Positions 1 to 8,002 are shown, numbered from the stretch's first letter. The stretch: DNA of 11,588 nt from Planoprotostelium fungivorum (GCA_003024175.1 MDYQ01000492.1:1-11588); one strand, 5' to 3'. The notes: generated by a model not told the origin, from the letters alone. Translations and numbers: made by a program.

Positions 1-686
1 GATGTACAACCACGCTGCTTCTTCACTGGTGATCGTGTTCTTACACGGAATGAAATGTGACATCTTTGTGAATGTATCTACTACCACCATTATAGCGTTG
101 AACCCCTGACACTCTGGCAACTCGACCATGAAATCGATCGTCACAGACGTCCATCTGTCTGATGGCACCTCTAAAGGTTGCAGGAGTCCTGATTGCTTCT
201 TACGAGAATGCTTCGCTCTCTGACATGTATCACAGGACTTGACGTATGACTCGATGGTATGATACATCTTTGGCCACCAGTAGTCTCTTCTGACCAATTC
301 TTTAGTTTTGTGCGAACCAAAATGTCCCGCAAGGGGCGAGTCGTGCTTCATCATCATGATGATCAGACGTAGTTTCTCCGGCACATACAATTGTTCTTCG
401 TAAAAGAGTAAGTCGTTAGTGACGTGAAACCCTTGATCAGTGTGATCGTTATCGTCCAGGTCTCCGTCGTAAGATCTCATCTTTCCTGAGCCGGGAGGGA
501 AACGTGATCTATGTTCGTTACCATAGTCGTTCAACCATTGCATCACATCGTTGTAATACTGGTCATCTTGATACGCTTCTCTTAACATCTTCTCGATGTG
601 CGTGTACGATGTACTTTCCGTTTGTACGTTTGCGTCGATAACTGCGAACAAGTGAGGAGGAAGTAGACATTTCTGCTGGTTCTGTC
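1..686 (-). CDS. Retrotransposon integrase, zinc-binding domain and start of catalytic core (partial)
   Basis: The minus frame is open through this piece and runs off the window at base 1, so the protein is C-terminally cut. It begins with a tether rich in D, E and Y, then the H2C2 zinc-binding domain: a KHDSPLAGHFGSHKTKEL stretch (first His codon at 343-345) followed by CDTCQR with the two cysteines at 223-234. The catalytic core starts with TIDFMVELP; the presumed first catalytic Asp is at 133-135. VVVDTFTK and SHFIPC follow as in Gypsy integrases. The second Asp and the Glu of the DDE triad would lie outside the window. Integrase inserts the cDNA into host chromosomes. Because of the duplication, bases 77-686 repeat 689-1298. 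Confidence 0.9.
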
Positions 687-1298
687 NGTCTACTACCACC
701 ATTATAGCGTTGAACCCCTGACACTCTGGTAACTCGACCATGAAATCGATCGTCACAGACGTCCATCTGTCTGATGGCACCTCTAAAGGTTGCAGGAGTC
801 CTGATTGCTTCTTACGAGAATGCTTCGCTCTCTGACATGTATCACAGGACTTGACGTATGACTCGATGGTATGATACATCTTTGGCCACCAGTAGTCTCT
901 TCTGACCAATTCTTTAGTTTTGTGCGAACCAAAATGTCCCGCAAGGGGCGAGTCGTGCTTCATCATCATGATGATCAGACGTAGTTTCTCCGGCACATAC
1001 AATTGTTCTTCGTAAAAGAGTAAGTCGTCAGCGACGTGAAACCCTTGATCAGTGTGATCGTTATCGTCCAGGTCTCCGTCGTGAGATCTCATCATTCCTG
1101 AGCCGGGAGGGAAACGTGGTCTATGTTCGTTACCATAGTCGTTCAACCATTGCATCACATCGTTGTAATACTGGTCATCTTGATACGCTTCTCTTAACAT
1201 CTTCTCGATGTGCGTGTACGATGTACTTTCCGTTTGTACATTCGCGTCGATAACTGCGAACAAGTGAGGAGGAAGTAGACATTTCTGCTGGTTCTGTC
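77..1298. repeat. Direct duplication of about 610 bases around the single n at 687
   Basis: Bases 77-686 match 689-1298 at a constant offset of 612. I counted about eight mismatches by eye, for example near 730, 1029, 1083, 1094 and 1239-1242. The left copy ends exactly at the n and the right copy starts just after it. That is how two overlapping contigs look when placed next to each other with a one-base gap instead of being merged. Confidence 0.93.
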
Positions 1299-1759
1299 TG
1301 TCCCCTATGTCTAATTCATCCTGTTCGCGACGCGATAGTGCATCTGCAACGATGTTTTCTTTCCCCGGTCGATGAGATAACGTGAAGTTGAAATCTGAGA
1401 GGAATTGCCACCATCGTACTTGGCGCCTATTCAGACTCTTCGACGTCATAAAGTATTTCAAATTGTTGTGATCCGTAATGATCTCAAATGGAGTTGAAGT
1501 TTCCATGGTGTAGTGTCGCCATCCTTTCAAAGATTCGATAATTGCCAACAGCTCTTTGTCGTGTGTATCGTAATTTAATTCTGCAGGTTGCATCTTCCTC
1601 GACATAAATCCTACGGGATGTACCCCGTCTTTGTGTCGCTGGGATAGAACGCCTGAAATCGCAAAGTCCGACGCATCCGTCTCTAGCACGATTGGTAGTG
1701 ACGGGTCGAAATGACGACACACATCAGCTGTGACGAAAGCTTCTTTCAAATCTTCGAAT
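688..1759 (-). CDS. Duplicate pol piece: RNase H, tether, integrase zinc domain and start of core
   Basis: The minus frame is open across this piece and continues in the same frame through the n at 687. It starts within the RNase H domain (VLETDASDF, then KELLAI and ITDHNNLKYF), continues through RPGKENIVADALSRRE at the RNase H/tether boundary, the acidic tether, and the integrase zinc-binding domain up to VVVD. Bases 689-1298 duplicate 77-686 and bases 1013-1759 are repeated at 1761-2507, so only a small part of this piece is unique. Differences between copies are scattered substitutions that do not close the frame. Most likely this is the same gene region in another contig, either another allele or another copy of the family. 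Confidence 0.85.
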
Positions 1760-2507
1760 NTAAAAGAGTAAGTCGTCAGTGACGTGAAACCCTTGATCAG
1801 TGTGATCGTTATCGTCCAGGTCTCCGTCGTAAGATCTCATCTTTCCTGAGCCAGGAGGAAAACGTGGTCTATGTTCGTTACCATAGTCGTTCAACCATTG
1901 CATCACATCGTTGTAATACTGGTCATCTTGATACGCTTCCCTTAACATCTTCTCGATGTGCGTGTACGATGTACTTTCCGTTTGTACGTTTGCGTCGATA
2001 ACTGCGAACAAGTGAGGAGGAAGTAGACATTTCTGCTGGTTCTGTCTGTCCCCTATGTCTAATTCATCCTGTTCTCGACGCGATAGTGCATCTGCAACGA
2101 TATTTTCTTTCCCCGGTCGATGAGATAACGTGAAGTTGAAATCTGATAGGAATTGCCACCATCGTACTTGGCGCCTATTCAGACTCTTCGACGTCATAAA
2201 GTATTTCAAATTGTTGTGATCCGTAATGATCTCAAATGGAGTTGAAGTTTCCATGGTGTAGTGTCGCCATCCTTTCAAAGATTCGATAATTGCCAACAGC
2301 TCTTTGTCGTATGTATCGTAATTTAATTCTGCAGGTTGCATCTTCCTCGACATAAATCCTACGGGATGTACCCCGTCTTTGTGTCGCTGGGATAGAACGC
2401 CTGAAATCGCAAAGTCCGACGCATCCGTCTCTAGCACGATTGGTAGTGACGGGTCGAAATGACGACACACATCAGCTGTGACGAAAGCTTCTTTCAAATC
2501 TTTGAAT
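1013..2507. repeat. Direct duplication of about 747 bases around the single n at 1760
   Basis: Bases 1013-1759 match 1761-2507 at offset 748. About thirteen mismatches were seen by eye, the highest divergence of the three duplications. The left copy ends at the n and the right copy begins just after it, the same overlap geometry as at 687 and 2860. Confidence 0.93.
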
Positions 2508-2859
2508 GACTTTTGTAGGTGGGGTGTCCACTTCCACTCTACGTCTTTACGTGTCATGTTTGTCATCGGTGTGACGATGGAGGAGTAATTTCGTATAAAT
2601 CCGCGATAGAAATTGCAGAATCCTAAGAAGGATTGCAAAGCTTTTAAGTTGACGGGAGGTGCCCAATTTCGTATAGACTCTACTCTATCGGCACACATGT
2701 GAATCCCGTCTGGAGTAACCTCGTAGCCCAGGAACTTGACCCTCTGTGAGTGAAATTCACACTTCTTCAGATTCACAGATAGTTTGTGATCGATCACACG
2801 CTTCAGAACGCGACGTACGTGTTGTACGTGTTCCTCGCGTGATTGTGAATATATCAGGA
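1761..2859 (-). CDS. Duplicate pol piece: end of reverse transcriptase, RNase H and tether
   Basis: This piece is in frame with the reverse transcriptase piece to its right across the n at 2860. It begins just after the YLDD motif, at LIYSQSREEH, and carries the thumb and connection (CEFHSQRVKFLGYEV, LQSFLGFCNFYRGFIRNY), then RNase H with TDASDF, KELLAIIESLKGW and ITDHNNLKYF, then the HRPGKENIVADALSRRE boundary and the acidic tether ending near DHTDQGFHV. Bases 2198-2859 are repeated at 2861-3522 and bases 1761-2507 at 1013-1759. RNase H removes the RNA strand of the RNA/DNA hybrid during reverse transcription. Confidence 0.88.
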
Positions 2860-3522
2860 NAAAGTATTTCAAATTGTTGTGATCCGTAATGATCTCAAAT
2901 GGAGTTGAAGTTTCCATGGTGTAGTGTCGCCATCCTTTCAAAGATTCGATAATTGCCAACAGCTCTTTGTCGTGTGTATCGTAATTTAATTCTGCAGGTT
3001 GCATCTTCCTCGACATAAATCCTACGGGATGTACCCCGTCTTTGTGTCGCTGGGATAGAACGCCTGAAATCGCAAAGTCCGACGCATCCGTCTCTAGCAC
3101 GATTGGTAGTGACGGGTCGAAATGACGACACACATCAGCTGTGACGAAAGCTTCTTTCAAATCTTCGAATGACTTTTGAAGGTGGGGTGTCCACTTCCAC
3201 TCTACTTCTTTACGTGTCATGTTTGTCATCGGTGTGACGATGGAGGAGTAATTTCGTATAAATCCGCGATAGAAATTGCAGAATCCTAAGAAGGATTGCA
3301 AAGCTTTTAAGTTGACGGGAGGTGCCCAATTTCGTATAGACTCTACTCTATCGGCACACATGTGAATCCCGTCTGGAGTAACCTCGTAGCCCAGGAACTT
3401 GACCCTCTGTGAGTGAAATTCACACTTCTTCAGATTCACAGATAGTTTGTGATCAATCACACGCTTCAGAACGGGACGTACGTGTTGTACGTGTTCCTCG
3501 CGTGATTGTGAATATATCAGGA
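2198..3522. repeat. Direct duplication of about 662 bases around the single n at 2860
   Basis: Bases 2198-2859 match 2861-3522 at offset 663 with about six mismatches by eye, for example near 2310, 2503, 2516 and 2546 of the left copy. The left copy stops at the n inside the codons just after YLDD, and the right copy starts just after the n. As a result the translation repeats the thumb and RNase H region. Confidence 0.93.
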
Positions 3523-4039
3523 AGTCATCTAGATAAATCTGTACGAAGACATCGATCATGTCGGAGAACGTACTGTTGACTTTCGCCTGAAAATTCCCTG
3601 GACAATTCGAGAGTCCGAATGGCATGACTAGATACTCGAATAGACCATAACGTGTCCTGAATGCAGTCTTCCACTCGTCGCCTTTCTTGATTCTTACCAA
3701 CCGATACGCATTCTTAAGATCTAACGCAGTGAAGATCTTGCCCGTGCGTATCCGATCAAGCATCTCGTCGATCAGCGGCAGTGGATAGGTGCTCTTGACT
3801 GTCACGTCATTCAAACGTCGGTAATCAACGCACAGCCGGAGTGTACCGTCTTTCTTCTTAGCGAATAGTATGGGTGCACCACAAGGAGATTTGGAGGCTC
3901 TGATAAGACCTTTTTTGGTCATATCTGTAACGTAAGTATGAACGATGTTCATCTCGGCCTCTGACATCTGGTATAACGGTCCCATTGGGGGGATCTTGTC
4001 CCCAACGAGGTTAATCTCCATGTTCCGGTAACTCCTCAT
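2861..4039 (-). CDS. Retrotransposon reverse transcriptase with start of RNase H
   Basis: An open minus frame begins at ATG 4037-4039. Fingers and palm follow in order: GLIRASKSPCGAPILFAKKK (residues about 45-63), LRLCVDYRRLN (68-77), the palm strand FTALDLKNAYRLVRI (103-117), TAFRTRYGLFEYLVMPFGL (125-143), and the catalytic YLDD at residues 169-172, bases 3524-3535. CEFH and LGFCNFYRGFI mark the thumb. RNase H begins near residue 280 with LETDASDF, and the piece is cut at the n at 2860 just after NNLKYF. The ATG is probably not the native start: the upstream linker ORF (4011-4382) ends in LPEHGD and overlaps by 29 bases in another frame, so pol was probably continuous before a small indel near 4015-4030. 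I saw no slippery heptamer that would suggest programmed frameshifting. Confidence 0.95.
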
Positions 4040-4382
4040 TTCCGTCCGAGAAAGCCGCCGCTAGATCAGCATACTCAGGTGGAATTTCCACCTTTCGTTC
4101 ATGCACGACGGTTTCCTCTTGTTTTTGGACGTTGGCAAAGACGGTACTTGCAGGATAGATGTACGTCGCGAAGTACATATCGTGCTCGTCGTGATGCTCC
4201 TTGATATCATCTACGACATGAACAACAGCCTCTCGCTGACGCATTACCATGATGCGTTTCGTTTTCTTGTTGTTCTGAATCAAAGATATACGAATTTTAC
4301 TCTCTTTTTTACGTTTAGGTTTATTATTCCCCCGGGTTAACAGAAGGAGTGACGTGATCGTCATCATCAACTTCTGACACAT
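4011..4382 (-). pseudogene. Pol linker between protease and reverse transcriptase, frame-broken
   Basis: The useful part is the C-terminal half, ending IPPEYADLAAAFSDGNEELP and then EHGD. A P-x-x-Y/F-x-D-x-x-x-F stretch followed by LPEH is what normally stands just before the reverse transcriptase in Gypsy polyproteins. The middle is basic (KPKRKKESKIR) and has no known domain. The first residues, before about 4330, are probably a shadow: the protease-side frame stops at 4324 beside a CCCCCGGG run on the plus strand, and a one-base indel there would join the two. The stop at 4011-4013 falls inside the pol reading path. Both ends therefore look like small indels, either real decay or sequencing error in a homopolymer. 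Confidence 0.7.
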
Positions 4383-4960
4383 CCTCGACCCTAGGAGGTG
4401 ATATGTGTCCCGGGTGGGGCTCGTGGTGCTGTCCCACGTCAGCCACGAACGGCTTCTTCAGTCTCTCGGCCGACTCGTTCACCAAAGTTGGTGTCGTCGA
4501 GGGTGTGAGGTTCGACCGACTATACTTATTAACACTTGATGATGTTATCACAAGTAGTGGTTTCACCTGAGAACAAGCTCTGGGTACCTGCAGCCAGTTC
4601 TTTCCGAGAACTACGTGCATTCCCCCCAGGTCCAAGATATCGAACTTGAAGGTCTCCACGTGATCACCAAACCCAAAATCAGCGTGGCCATCTCCTTGAC
4701 TCGATCGAACGGTTTGCCATTCGCACCGATGGGGTTGTACGGGTGAGGATGAGGTATCACTTCTCTGGCGTAGGATCTGGCCACAGATGGAGAGACGTAG
4801 CTCACATCTGCTCCTGTATCAATGAGCACCGGCAAGGAGGCGTTGACTTGACGTTGGGAAAGGTCCCATATCTCGAGGGTCACCGATCTCCGTTCAGATC
4901 TGTCTGCCTCCACCGTGTTCAAACGTGGTCTTGTTGGGTCGAAATCTCTGTCCACCACTT
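4324..4960 (-). pseudogene. Retrotransposon aspartic protease (retropepsin-like), frameshifted
   Basis: The active-site strand is LPVLIDTGADVSYVSP, with DTGA at 4809-4820. The second half of the fold is in a different minus frame: FKFDILDLGGMHVVLGKNWL, the usual hydrophobic I/V-L-G-x-x-W-L strand, at about 4588-4653. The two frames overlap around 4611-4690, so a small indel lies there. The enzyme would cut the Gag-Pol polyprotein as a homodimer. Upstream the frame runs back into the CCHC knuckle through AAYVQVVDRDFDPTRPR. Downstream is an acidic low-complexity linker (EVDDDDHV). The protease as written cannot be translated in one frame. Confidence 0.8.
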
Positions 4961-5505
4961 GGACGTAGGCTGCATCGCAACGTGGGATCCTTCCTTGGCA
5001 CGGTGCCGTGTGTCAATCGGATCCACATCTGATGCATAATCTCTTCGACTCTTGGTAGCTGGTAATGGCACTGTTGACGTGCCTTACTCCTTGTTCGTCT
5101 TTCCAGAGATAGAGTATTCCCGTTGGGGTTTCCATGGGTCTTCGTCCCTTTTGGGCATTGTCCTCACGACGGCTTCCTTGTCCACGGTCGTCACGTCTTG
5201 GGTAACTACTCTGATGGTCTCTACCGTCTCTTCTGTCTCTTCCATTATTGTTGCGATTAGGCTCTCTCCCACCAGTAGCGTGTACAGGGCCACGGTTGTT
5301 ATTGGTAGATTGTACGTGGGCGTTCCACCACTGCTACTGTGGGGTTGGCGTTGGTGTGGTTGGATCCTGTCAATGGCTTGAACTGAGTAATACGCCTTTT
5401 GGCTTCCCAGGCCCACTTGTAGGCTGCCGCTACGGTGGTGAAGCCACCAACGGGGAAATGATCGATCGAACTACTCTTGATAATGTCCAGCAGTCCACCA
5501 AAAGC
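4961..5505 (-). pseudogene. Gag C-terminal part with basic tail and CCHC-like knuckle, truncated and broken
   Basis: One minus frame covers 5299-5505 (GGFTTVAAAYKWAWEAKRR) and ends in TAA at 5299-5301. The next part is shifted by one base and holds an N/R/D/G-rich basic tail (NRNNNGRDRRDGRDHQ, then RRDDRGQGSRRED) typical of Gag nucleocapsid. A knuckle follows: CIRCGSD, then an in-frame TGA at 5013-5015, then HTAPC. The spacing is C-x2-C-x4-H-x3-C, one short of the usual C-x2-C-x4-H-x4-C. An in-frame TAG at 5506-5508 marks the far end of the readable frame. The matrix and capsid parts of Gag and the 5' LTR are absent. Gag would package the element's RNA. Confidence 0.72.
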
Positions 5506-5532
5506 CTACGAGGGGATAATATTATTCTCTGA
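5485..5532. other. Junction between retrotransposon and viral-like cassette
   Basis: Minus-strand Gag is readable up to about 5505 (LLDIIKSSSIDHF lies just inside). Plus-strand coding compatible with the helicase begins no later than 5575. A short plus-strand frame from ATG 5483-5485 to the donor-like GTGAGT at 5533 overlaps Gag on the other strand, so it is doubtful as coding. Base composition drops from GC-rich to AT-rich here. I see no LTR end (TG...CA), target-site duplication or terminal inverted repeat, and no n marks the joint. Confidence 0.55.
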
Positions 5533-5574
5533 GTGAGTCTATTATTAAAAATAGATAATAGCTTACATATTTAG
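5533..5574 (+). other. Possible short intron (42 bases) before the helicase exon
   Basis: It starts GTGAGT and ends ATATTTAG, and the phases on the two sides agree (two bases plus one). The exon on its left lies at the junction with Gag and cannot be confirmed as helicase, so this intron is less certain than the next ones. Confidence 0.35.
5539..5561. repeat. Small inverted repeat, 7-base arms
   Basis: CTATTAT at 5539-5545 and ATAATAG at 5555-5561 are perfect reverse complements around a 9-base AT-rich loop. It lies within the possible 42-base intron and could fold its ends together, or could be chance in AT-rich DNA next to the junction. Confidence 0.4.
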
Positions 5575-6877
5575 AATTAGGGATACAGAGCCCAAGGCTA
5601 TGTGGGACCTGATTGTATTGTATATGAATTGGTTCACGGCATATATTGAAGGTACAAACTCTATACTGTGGAAAACGATTTATAATTACACTTGTATAAG
5701 AAACAAGAAGCCAGTTGAGGTGAGTGATTTGTATACCCTATAATTTCTGAACTATTTAGATTCTAGATGTTCGATTTGAGTTAAAAACACAGTCAGAGAT
5801 GAAGGGGCTACTTCATCCATCCTGTTTTACAAGACCAAACCAAGAGGTAGCTTATGACGCATGGCCTATATGGTTTGGCAGTAAACTTGGTAACACATAC
5901 AAGAATATAGAATATAATCCTATACCGGGTGCCAGCAATAATTCAAATTTATTCAACCTATATGAACCTGGACCATATCTACAACAGGATTTCAGCGGTA
6001 TGTCAGTGTCAGAGGCTTACAAGAACTGCTCCATATTTTTTGAACATGTAAGAGAGATCTGGTGTGGTGGAAACAAACTCCACTATATATACACTCGTAA
6101 ACTGCTTGCTTTCTATTTTAAAAGGGTAAGTACAGTGTGGATACCTATCTGACTTTTGTCAGCCGAAAGGAGGGGTCTGGAAAATCAATCATTGTTGATG
6201 TATTTGGAAAATTCTTTGGACCCAACTACACCACTATCAATACTGCATGTTTCACATCCAAATTCAACTCAACACTCGATTGTGAGATCTTAGTACACTG
6301 GGACGAGGGAACTATTAACGATCAGAAGACCCTAGATATGCTAAAGAATCGTATTACTGCACCAGAACTAAACATAGAGGCCAAGTATAAAAATACTCAG
6401 ATACGTGAAAATTATATCCGATGGATTATAGCCAGTAATGATGAGCAGAAGGGTGAGTTTTAATACGTTCTATATTATGTGTCAGTTGACACCTGTCAGG
6501 TCTTGTCACCCCCTGACCAGCGTCGTGCCCTCATTCTAGGAACTAATAATATCTTGGCCGGACACCAGCAGGACCCTATTGTTGCTTTGTATTTTACAGA
6601 AATTTCCAAACTCAATCCAGAAGATCTCGCGGTTGTATTATCTGCAGAGGACCTCTCAGACTACAACCAGAAAGCCATACCAAAGACAGCATTAGAAGAT
6701 TACTGGAGGAAGGCTTATGAGGATTATGATGAGGCACCTCCCAATTGTTTTGGTGTCTGGCTCAACAAAAAAGAAGTACACAAGAGTTATGTACAGTTTT
6801 GGAATTATACAAAGAACAGGCAGATGGTGGTTCTGGATACAGACTCAACAATGTCTTGGCGCCTGCATAGAGATTAA
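5575..6877 (+). CDS. D5-like superfamily 3 helicase of virus/transposon type, with introns (N-terminal part missing)
   Basis: This is an AAA+ ATPase of the D5/P4-like replicative helicase group, which unwinds viral DNA as a ring. Seen in order: a pre-helicase region with FNLYEPGP (the usual FNLW/Y motif) near 5952-5975; Walker A EGSGKS at 6170-6187 behind strand YLTFVS; Walker B ILVHWDEG at 6287-6310; a basic B' stretch KNRITAPELNIEAKYK; sensor strand WIIASND at 6422-6442; and DQRR, a likely arginine-finger region, at 6515-6526. The end (ALEDYWRKAY to EVHKSYVQFWNYTKN) looks like the C-terminal winged-helix tail. About 410 codons are visible and any primase-like N-terminus is absent. Breaks: intron-like gaps at 5720-5759 and 6453-6485, a single-base shift near 6119-6127 (AAAAGGG run), and perhaps another near 6865, since IEIKERKVGG continues in the next frame to a stop at 6951-6953. 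Confidence 0.82.
5720..5759 (+). other. Probable spliceosomal intron, 40 bases, in the helicase
   Basis: GAG precedes a donor GTGAGT; the acceptor is TATTTAG, with CTGAAC as a possible branch site about 10 bases upstream of it. Both flanking exons are open (…RNKKPVE on the left, ILDVRFEL on the right), the joint is phase 0, and the gap holds stops in the flanking frames (5742-5744, 5757-5759), so one indel cannot bridge it. Confidence 0.7.
6453..6485 (+). other. Probable very short intron, 33 bases, in the helicase
   Basis: Donor GTGAGT follows AAG-G and the acceptor is ATGTGTCAG. The length is a multiple of three and the gap contains an in-frame TAA at 6461-6463. Removing it brings the sensor motif ASND and the DQRR motif to about the spacing expected in this family. 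The alternative is a nonsense mutation plus a small insertion. Confidence 0.55.
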
Positions 6878-6907
6878 AGAGAGGAAGGTTGGTGGTGCTT
6901 GCCTTAA

Positions 6908-7416
6908 GCAGTGTATCATCCTCAACAACATATACAACACCAAAATATGTTGAAGGATGCCACCAAACAAATTGGACTCTTTGACACATACAACAACAGT
7001 AGTATTAATCTAGACCCCAGCTATAACTGTGTTAGACTTAAGAAGCATACTATTCTGGGTCTTAAGGATATTTCCACTGAGAAGTCAGAGCCCACCAAAG
7101 TAGAGGACTCTACCATGGAGAGATTCTTCATCAAGTATGTATAAATTATGAATTACTAAAAAATACATAATAACAATTTCTAACAATTTACAGAAAGCTC
7201 TACGGTATAAATCACAGACTTATAGATGATATTAGTTGCATATTCAATGCTACAGATATAGCCATATATGAGATTCAACAAGGGTGAAACATTAATCTTG
7301 CAAGCGCGCATCACAATAACAACATAGCAGTCATTCCCTATGGAGGTGTGAATGTATCACTTAGGTTTACTCCTAAGAGCCCTATCTACAAGGAGTTTAC
7401 CTACAATATCAAATAA
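6908..7416 (+). CDS. Unrecognised protein in two exons, with an in-frame TGA
   Basis: I do not recognise this protein. The first part is open from 6908 (first ATG 6947-6949) to a donor at 7135 and reads LKDATKQIGLFDTYNNS, then CVRLKKHTILGLKDIS. After the 59-base intron-like gap it continues with KLYGINHRLIDDISCIF and FNATDIAIYEIQQG, meets TGA at 7285-7287, and goes on in the same frame with HHNNNIAVIPYGGVNVSL and SPIYKEFTYNIK to TAA at 7414-7416. The Asn- and Tyr-rich, strand-like C-terminus could suit a virion or fibre-type protein, but that is a guess. It follows the helicase on the same strand with little or no gap and might instead be a fused C-terminal extension of it. AATAAA lies 85 bases beyond the stop. 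Confidence 0.5.
7135..7193 (+). other. Probable intron, 59 bases
   Basis: Donor GTATGT, acceptor AATTTACAG, and a branch-like CTAAC about 14 bases upstream of the acceptor. Flanking frames are open and the phase matches (two bases plus one). Stops at 7142-7144 and 7171-7173 in the two frames make a simple indel unlikely. Confidence 0.65.
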
Positions 7417-7500
7417 TGATGTTCTGCATATAGGATGTGTAGGATGTAAACGGTTCTCCATTATAACTCCCCAACCTGGTCAATTCTTTGTTGCCATGTG

Positions 7501-7506
7501 AATAAA
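7501..7506 (+). terminator. Polyadenylation signal AATAAA
   Basis: A canonical AATAAA stands 85 bases after the TAA at 7414-7416, followed by T- and GT-rich sequence (ATTGTTCTCTGTC). It would end the plus-strand transcript just before the converging minus-strand nuclease gene, whose own stop overlaps an ATTAAA on its strand at 7583-7588. Position is supportive, but six bases in AT-rich DNA can occur by chance. Confidence 0.45.
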
Positions 7507-7586
7507 CATCATTGTTCTCTGTCTATTTATCTTTGATTGCATGAGATAAAAAAGAGCACTGCTGTCATAAGAAGCTATAAATTTAA

Positions 7587-8002
7587 TCACATTCCCTGTG
7601 GAAGACCAAGATCTGCACATTTACTACTGTTCTCTGTGATCAGCATTGGCTGAATGTTTGTATAATGCAAAGAGCCTTTAGGTTATCTCTAGCAAATGAT
7701 GCAGGGATAGTGTGATCCAGGTTCCACAGCACACCATAATTCATCAGTGACATACCTGAATAAAATTGAGATGCCAGGTGTGTCTTCAGTTGATCCTGTG
7801 TACATTGGAGGTATGTCTTGAGCTGACCAAGCCCAATATTTACTCTTGCTGCCAGATTCTTCATTATTCTGCTCATCACATCCTCTTCACTAAACTGTTT
7901 GCTGTACAACCCAAAAGGTACAGTGTGTATGTTACCTATCATTATTGTCAGGATGTGAAGCAAATACATGCAGAGCATTGGCAATAACGAAGGATGGAAC
8001 AA
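7587..8002 (-). pseudogene. HNH endonuclease of phage/large-virus type, frameshifted
   Basis: The core reads SQFYSGMSLMNYG (near 7733-7768) followed by WNLDHTIP at 7703-7726. This matches the family pattern F-x-x-GM-x-W-x-NYG then W-x-I-D-H-I-x-P, where the Asp-His pair belongs to the metal-binding catalytic site; here Trp of the first block is replaced by Leu. The preceding stretch YLQCTQDQLKTHL also fits the lead-in of these nucleases. A one-base shift near 7665-7670 moves the end into another frame, where YTNIQPM (the usual H/Y-Y-T-N-x-Q-P block) is followed by ENSSK and a stop at 7587-7589. No convincing ATG is seen; the open frame from 8002 starts at TTG and its first 35 residues may not be coding. 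Such nucleases travel with viral and transposon cassettes. Confidence 0.7.

Larger units (their letters stand above)
1..5505 (-). mobile_element. Ty3/Gypsy-type LTR retrotransposon, partial and falsely lengthened
   Basis: Read on the minus strand the order is gag tail, CCHC-like knuckle, aspartic protease, reverse transcriptase, RNase H, integrase, which is the Ty3/Gypsy order (Ty1/Copia puts integrase before reverse transcriptase). The reverse transcriptase wording, for example DEWKTAFRTRYG followed by YLVMPFG, resembles the chromovirus side of the family; that placement is inference. The element is cut by the window edge inside integrase, so the 3' LTR is outside. The 5' LTR and most of gag are missing at the right end. 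Three single-n gaps with duplicated flanks add about 2.0 kb of redundant sequence. The pol frame is open from reverse transcriptase to integrase apart from the gaps, suggesting a fairly young copy, while gag, protease and linker carry frame breaks. Confidence 0.92.

Noticed and set aside
1484-3131. Three near-identical 78-residue minus-strand frames (1484-1720, 2232-2468, 2895-3131).
   Set aside because: They are out-of-frame shadows of the RNase H region, repeated only because that region is present three times.
1-3522. A novel retrotransposon with tandemly repeated RNase H and integrase domains.
   Set aside because: Every repeat boundary coincides with a single n and has the geometry of overlapping contig ends, so an assembly artefact is far simpler.
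4011-4039. A 29-base overlap between the linker frame and the reverse transcriptase frame, as a programmed frameshift site.
   Set aside because: No slippery heptamer is seen in the overlap, and the sequence looks like a small indel just before the start of reverse transcriptase.
4743-5381. Plus-strand frames of 98 and 109 codons over the gag-protease region.
   Set aside because: They lie opposite recognised Gag tail and protease coding and contain no recognisable motif.
6126-6169. A donor-like GTAAGT at 6126 with acceptor-like AG sites at 6161-6162 and 6168-6169, suggesting another intron in the helicase.
   Set aside because: The 6162 acceptor gives the wrong frame, and the 6169 acceptor would remove the strand YLTFVS that must precede the Walker A loop. 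A single-base shift in the AAAAGGG run keeps that strand with normal spacing.
5013-7287. In-frame TGA codons in Gag (5013-5015) and in the unknown protein (7285-7287), suggesting TGA is read as an amino acid.
   Set aside because: Only two cases, in elements with other damage. Conserved Trp positions in the pol frame use TGG, TAA and TAG interruptions also occur, and the nuclease frame ends at a TGA in a natural position.
7900-8002. A second HNH-like lead-in (ALHVFASHPDNN in another minus frame) upstream of the nuclease core.
   Set aside because: The resemblance is short, it lies in a different frame that soon stops, and there is no matching downstream block.
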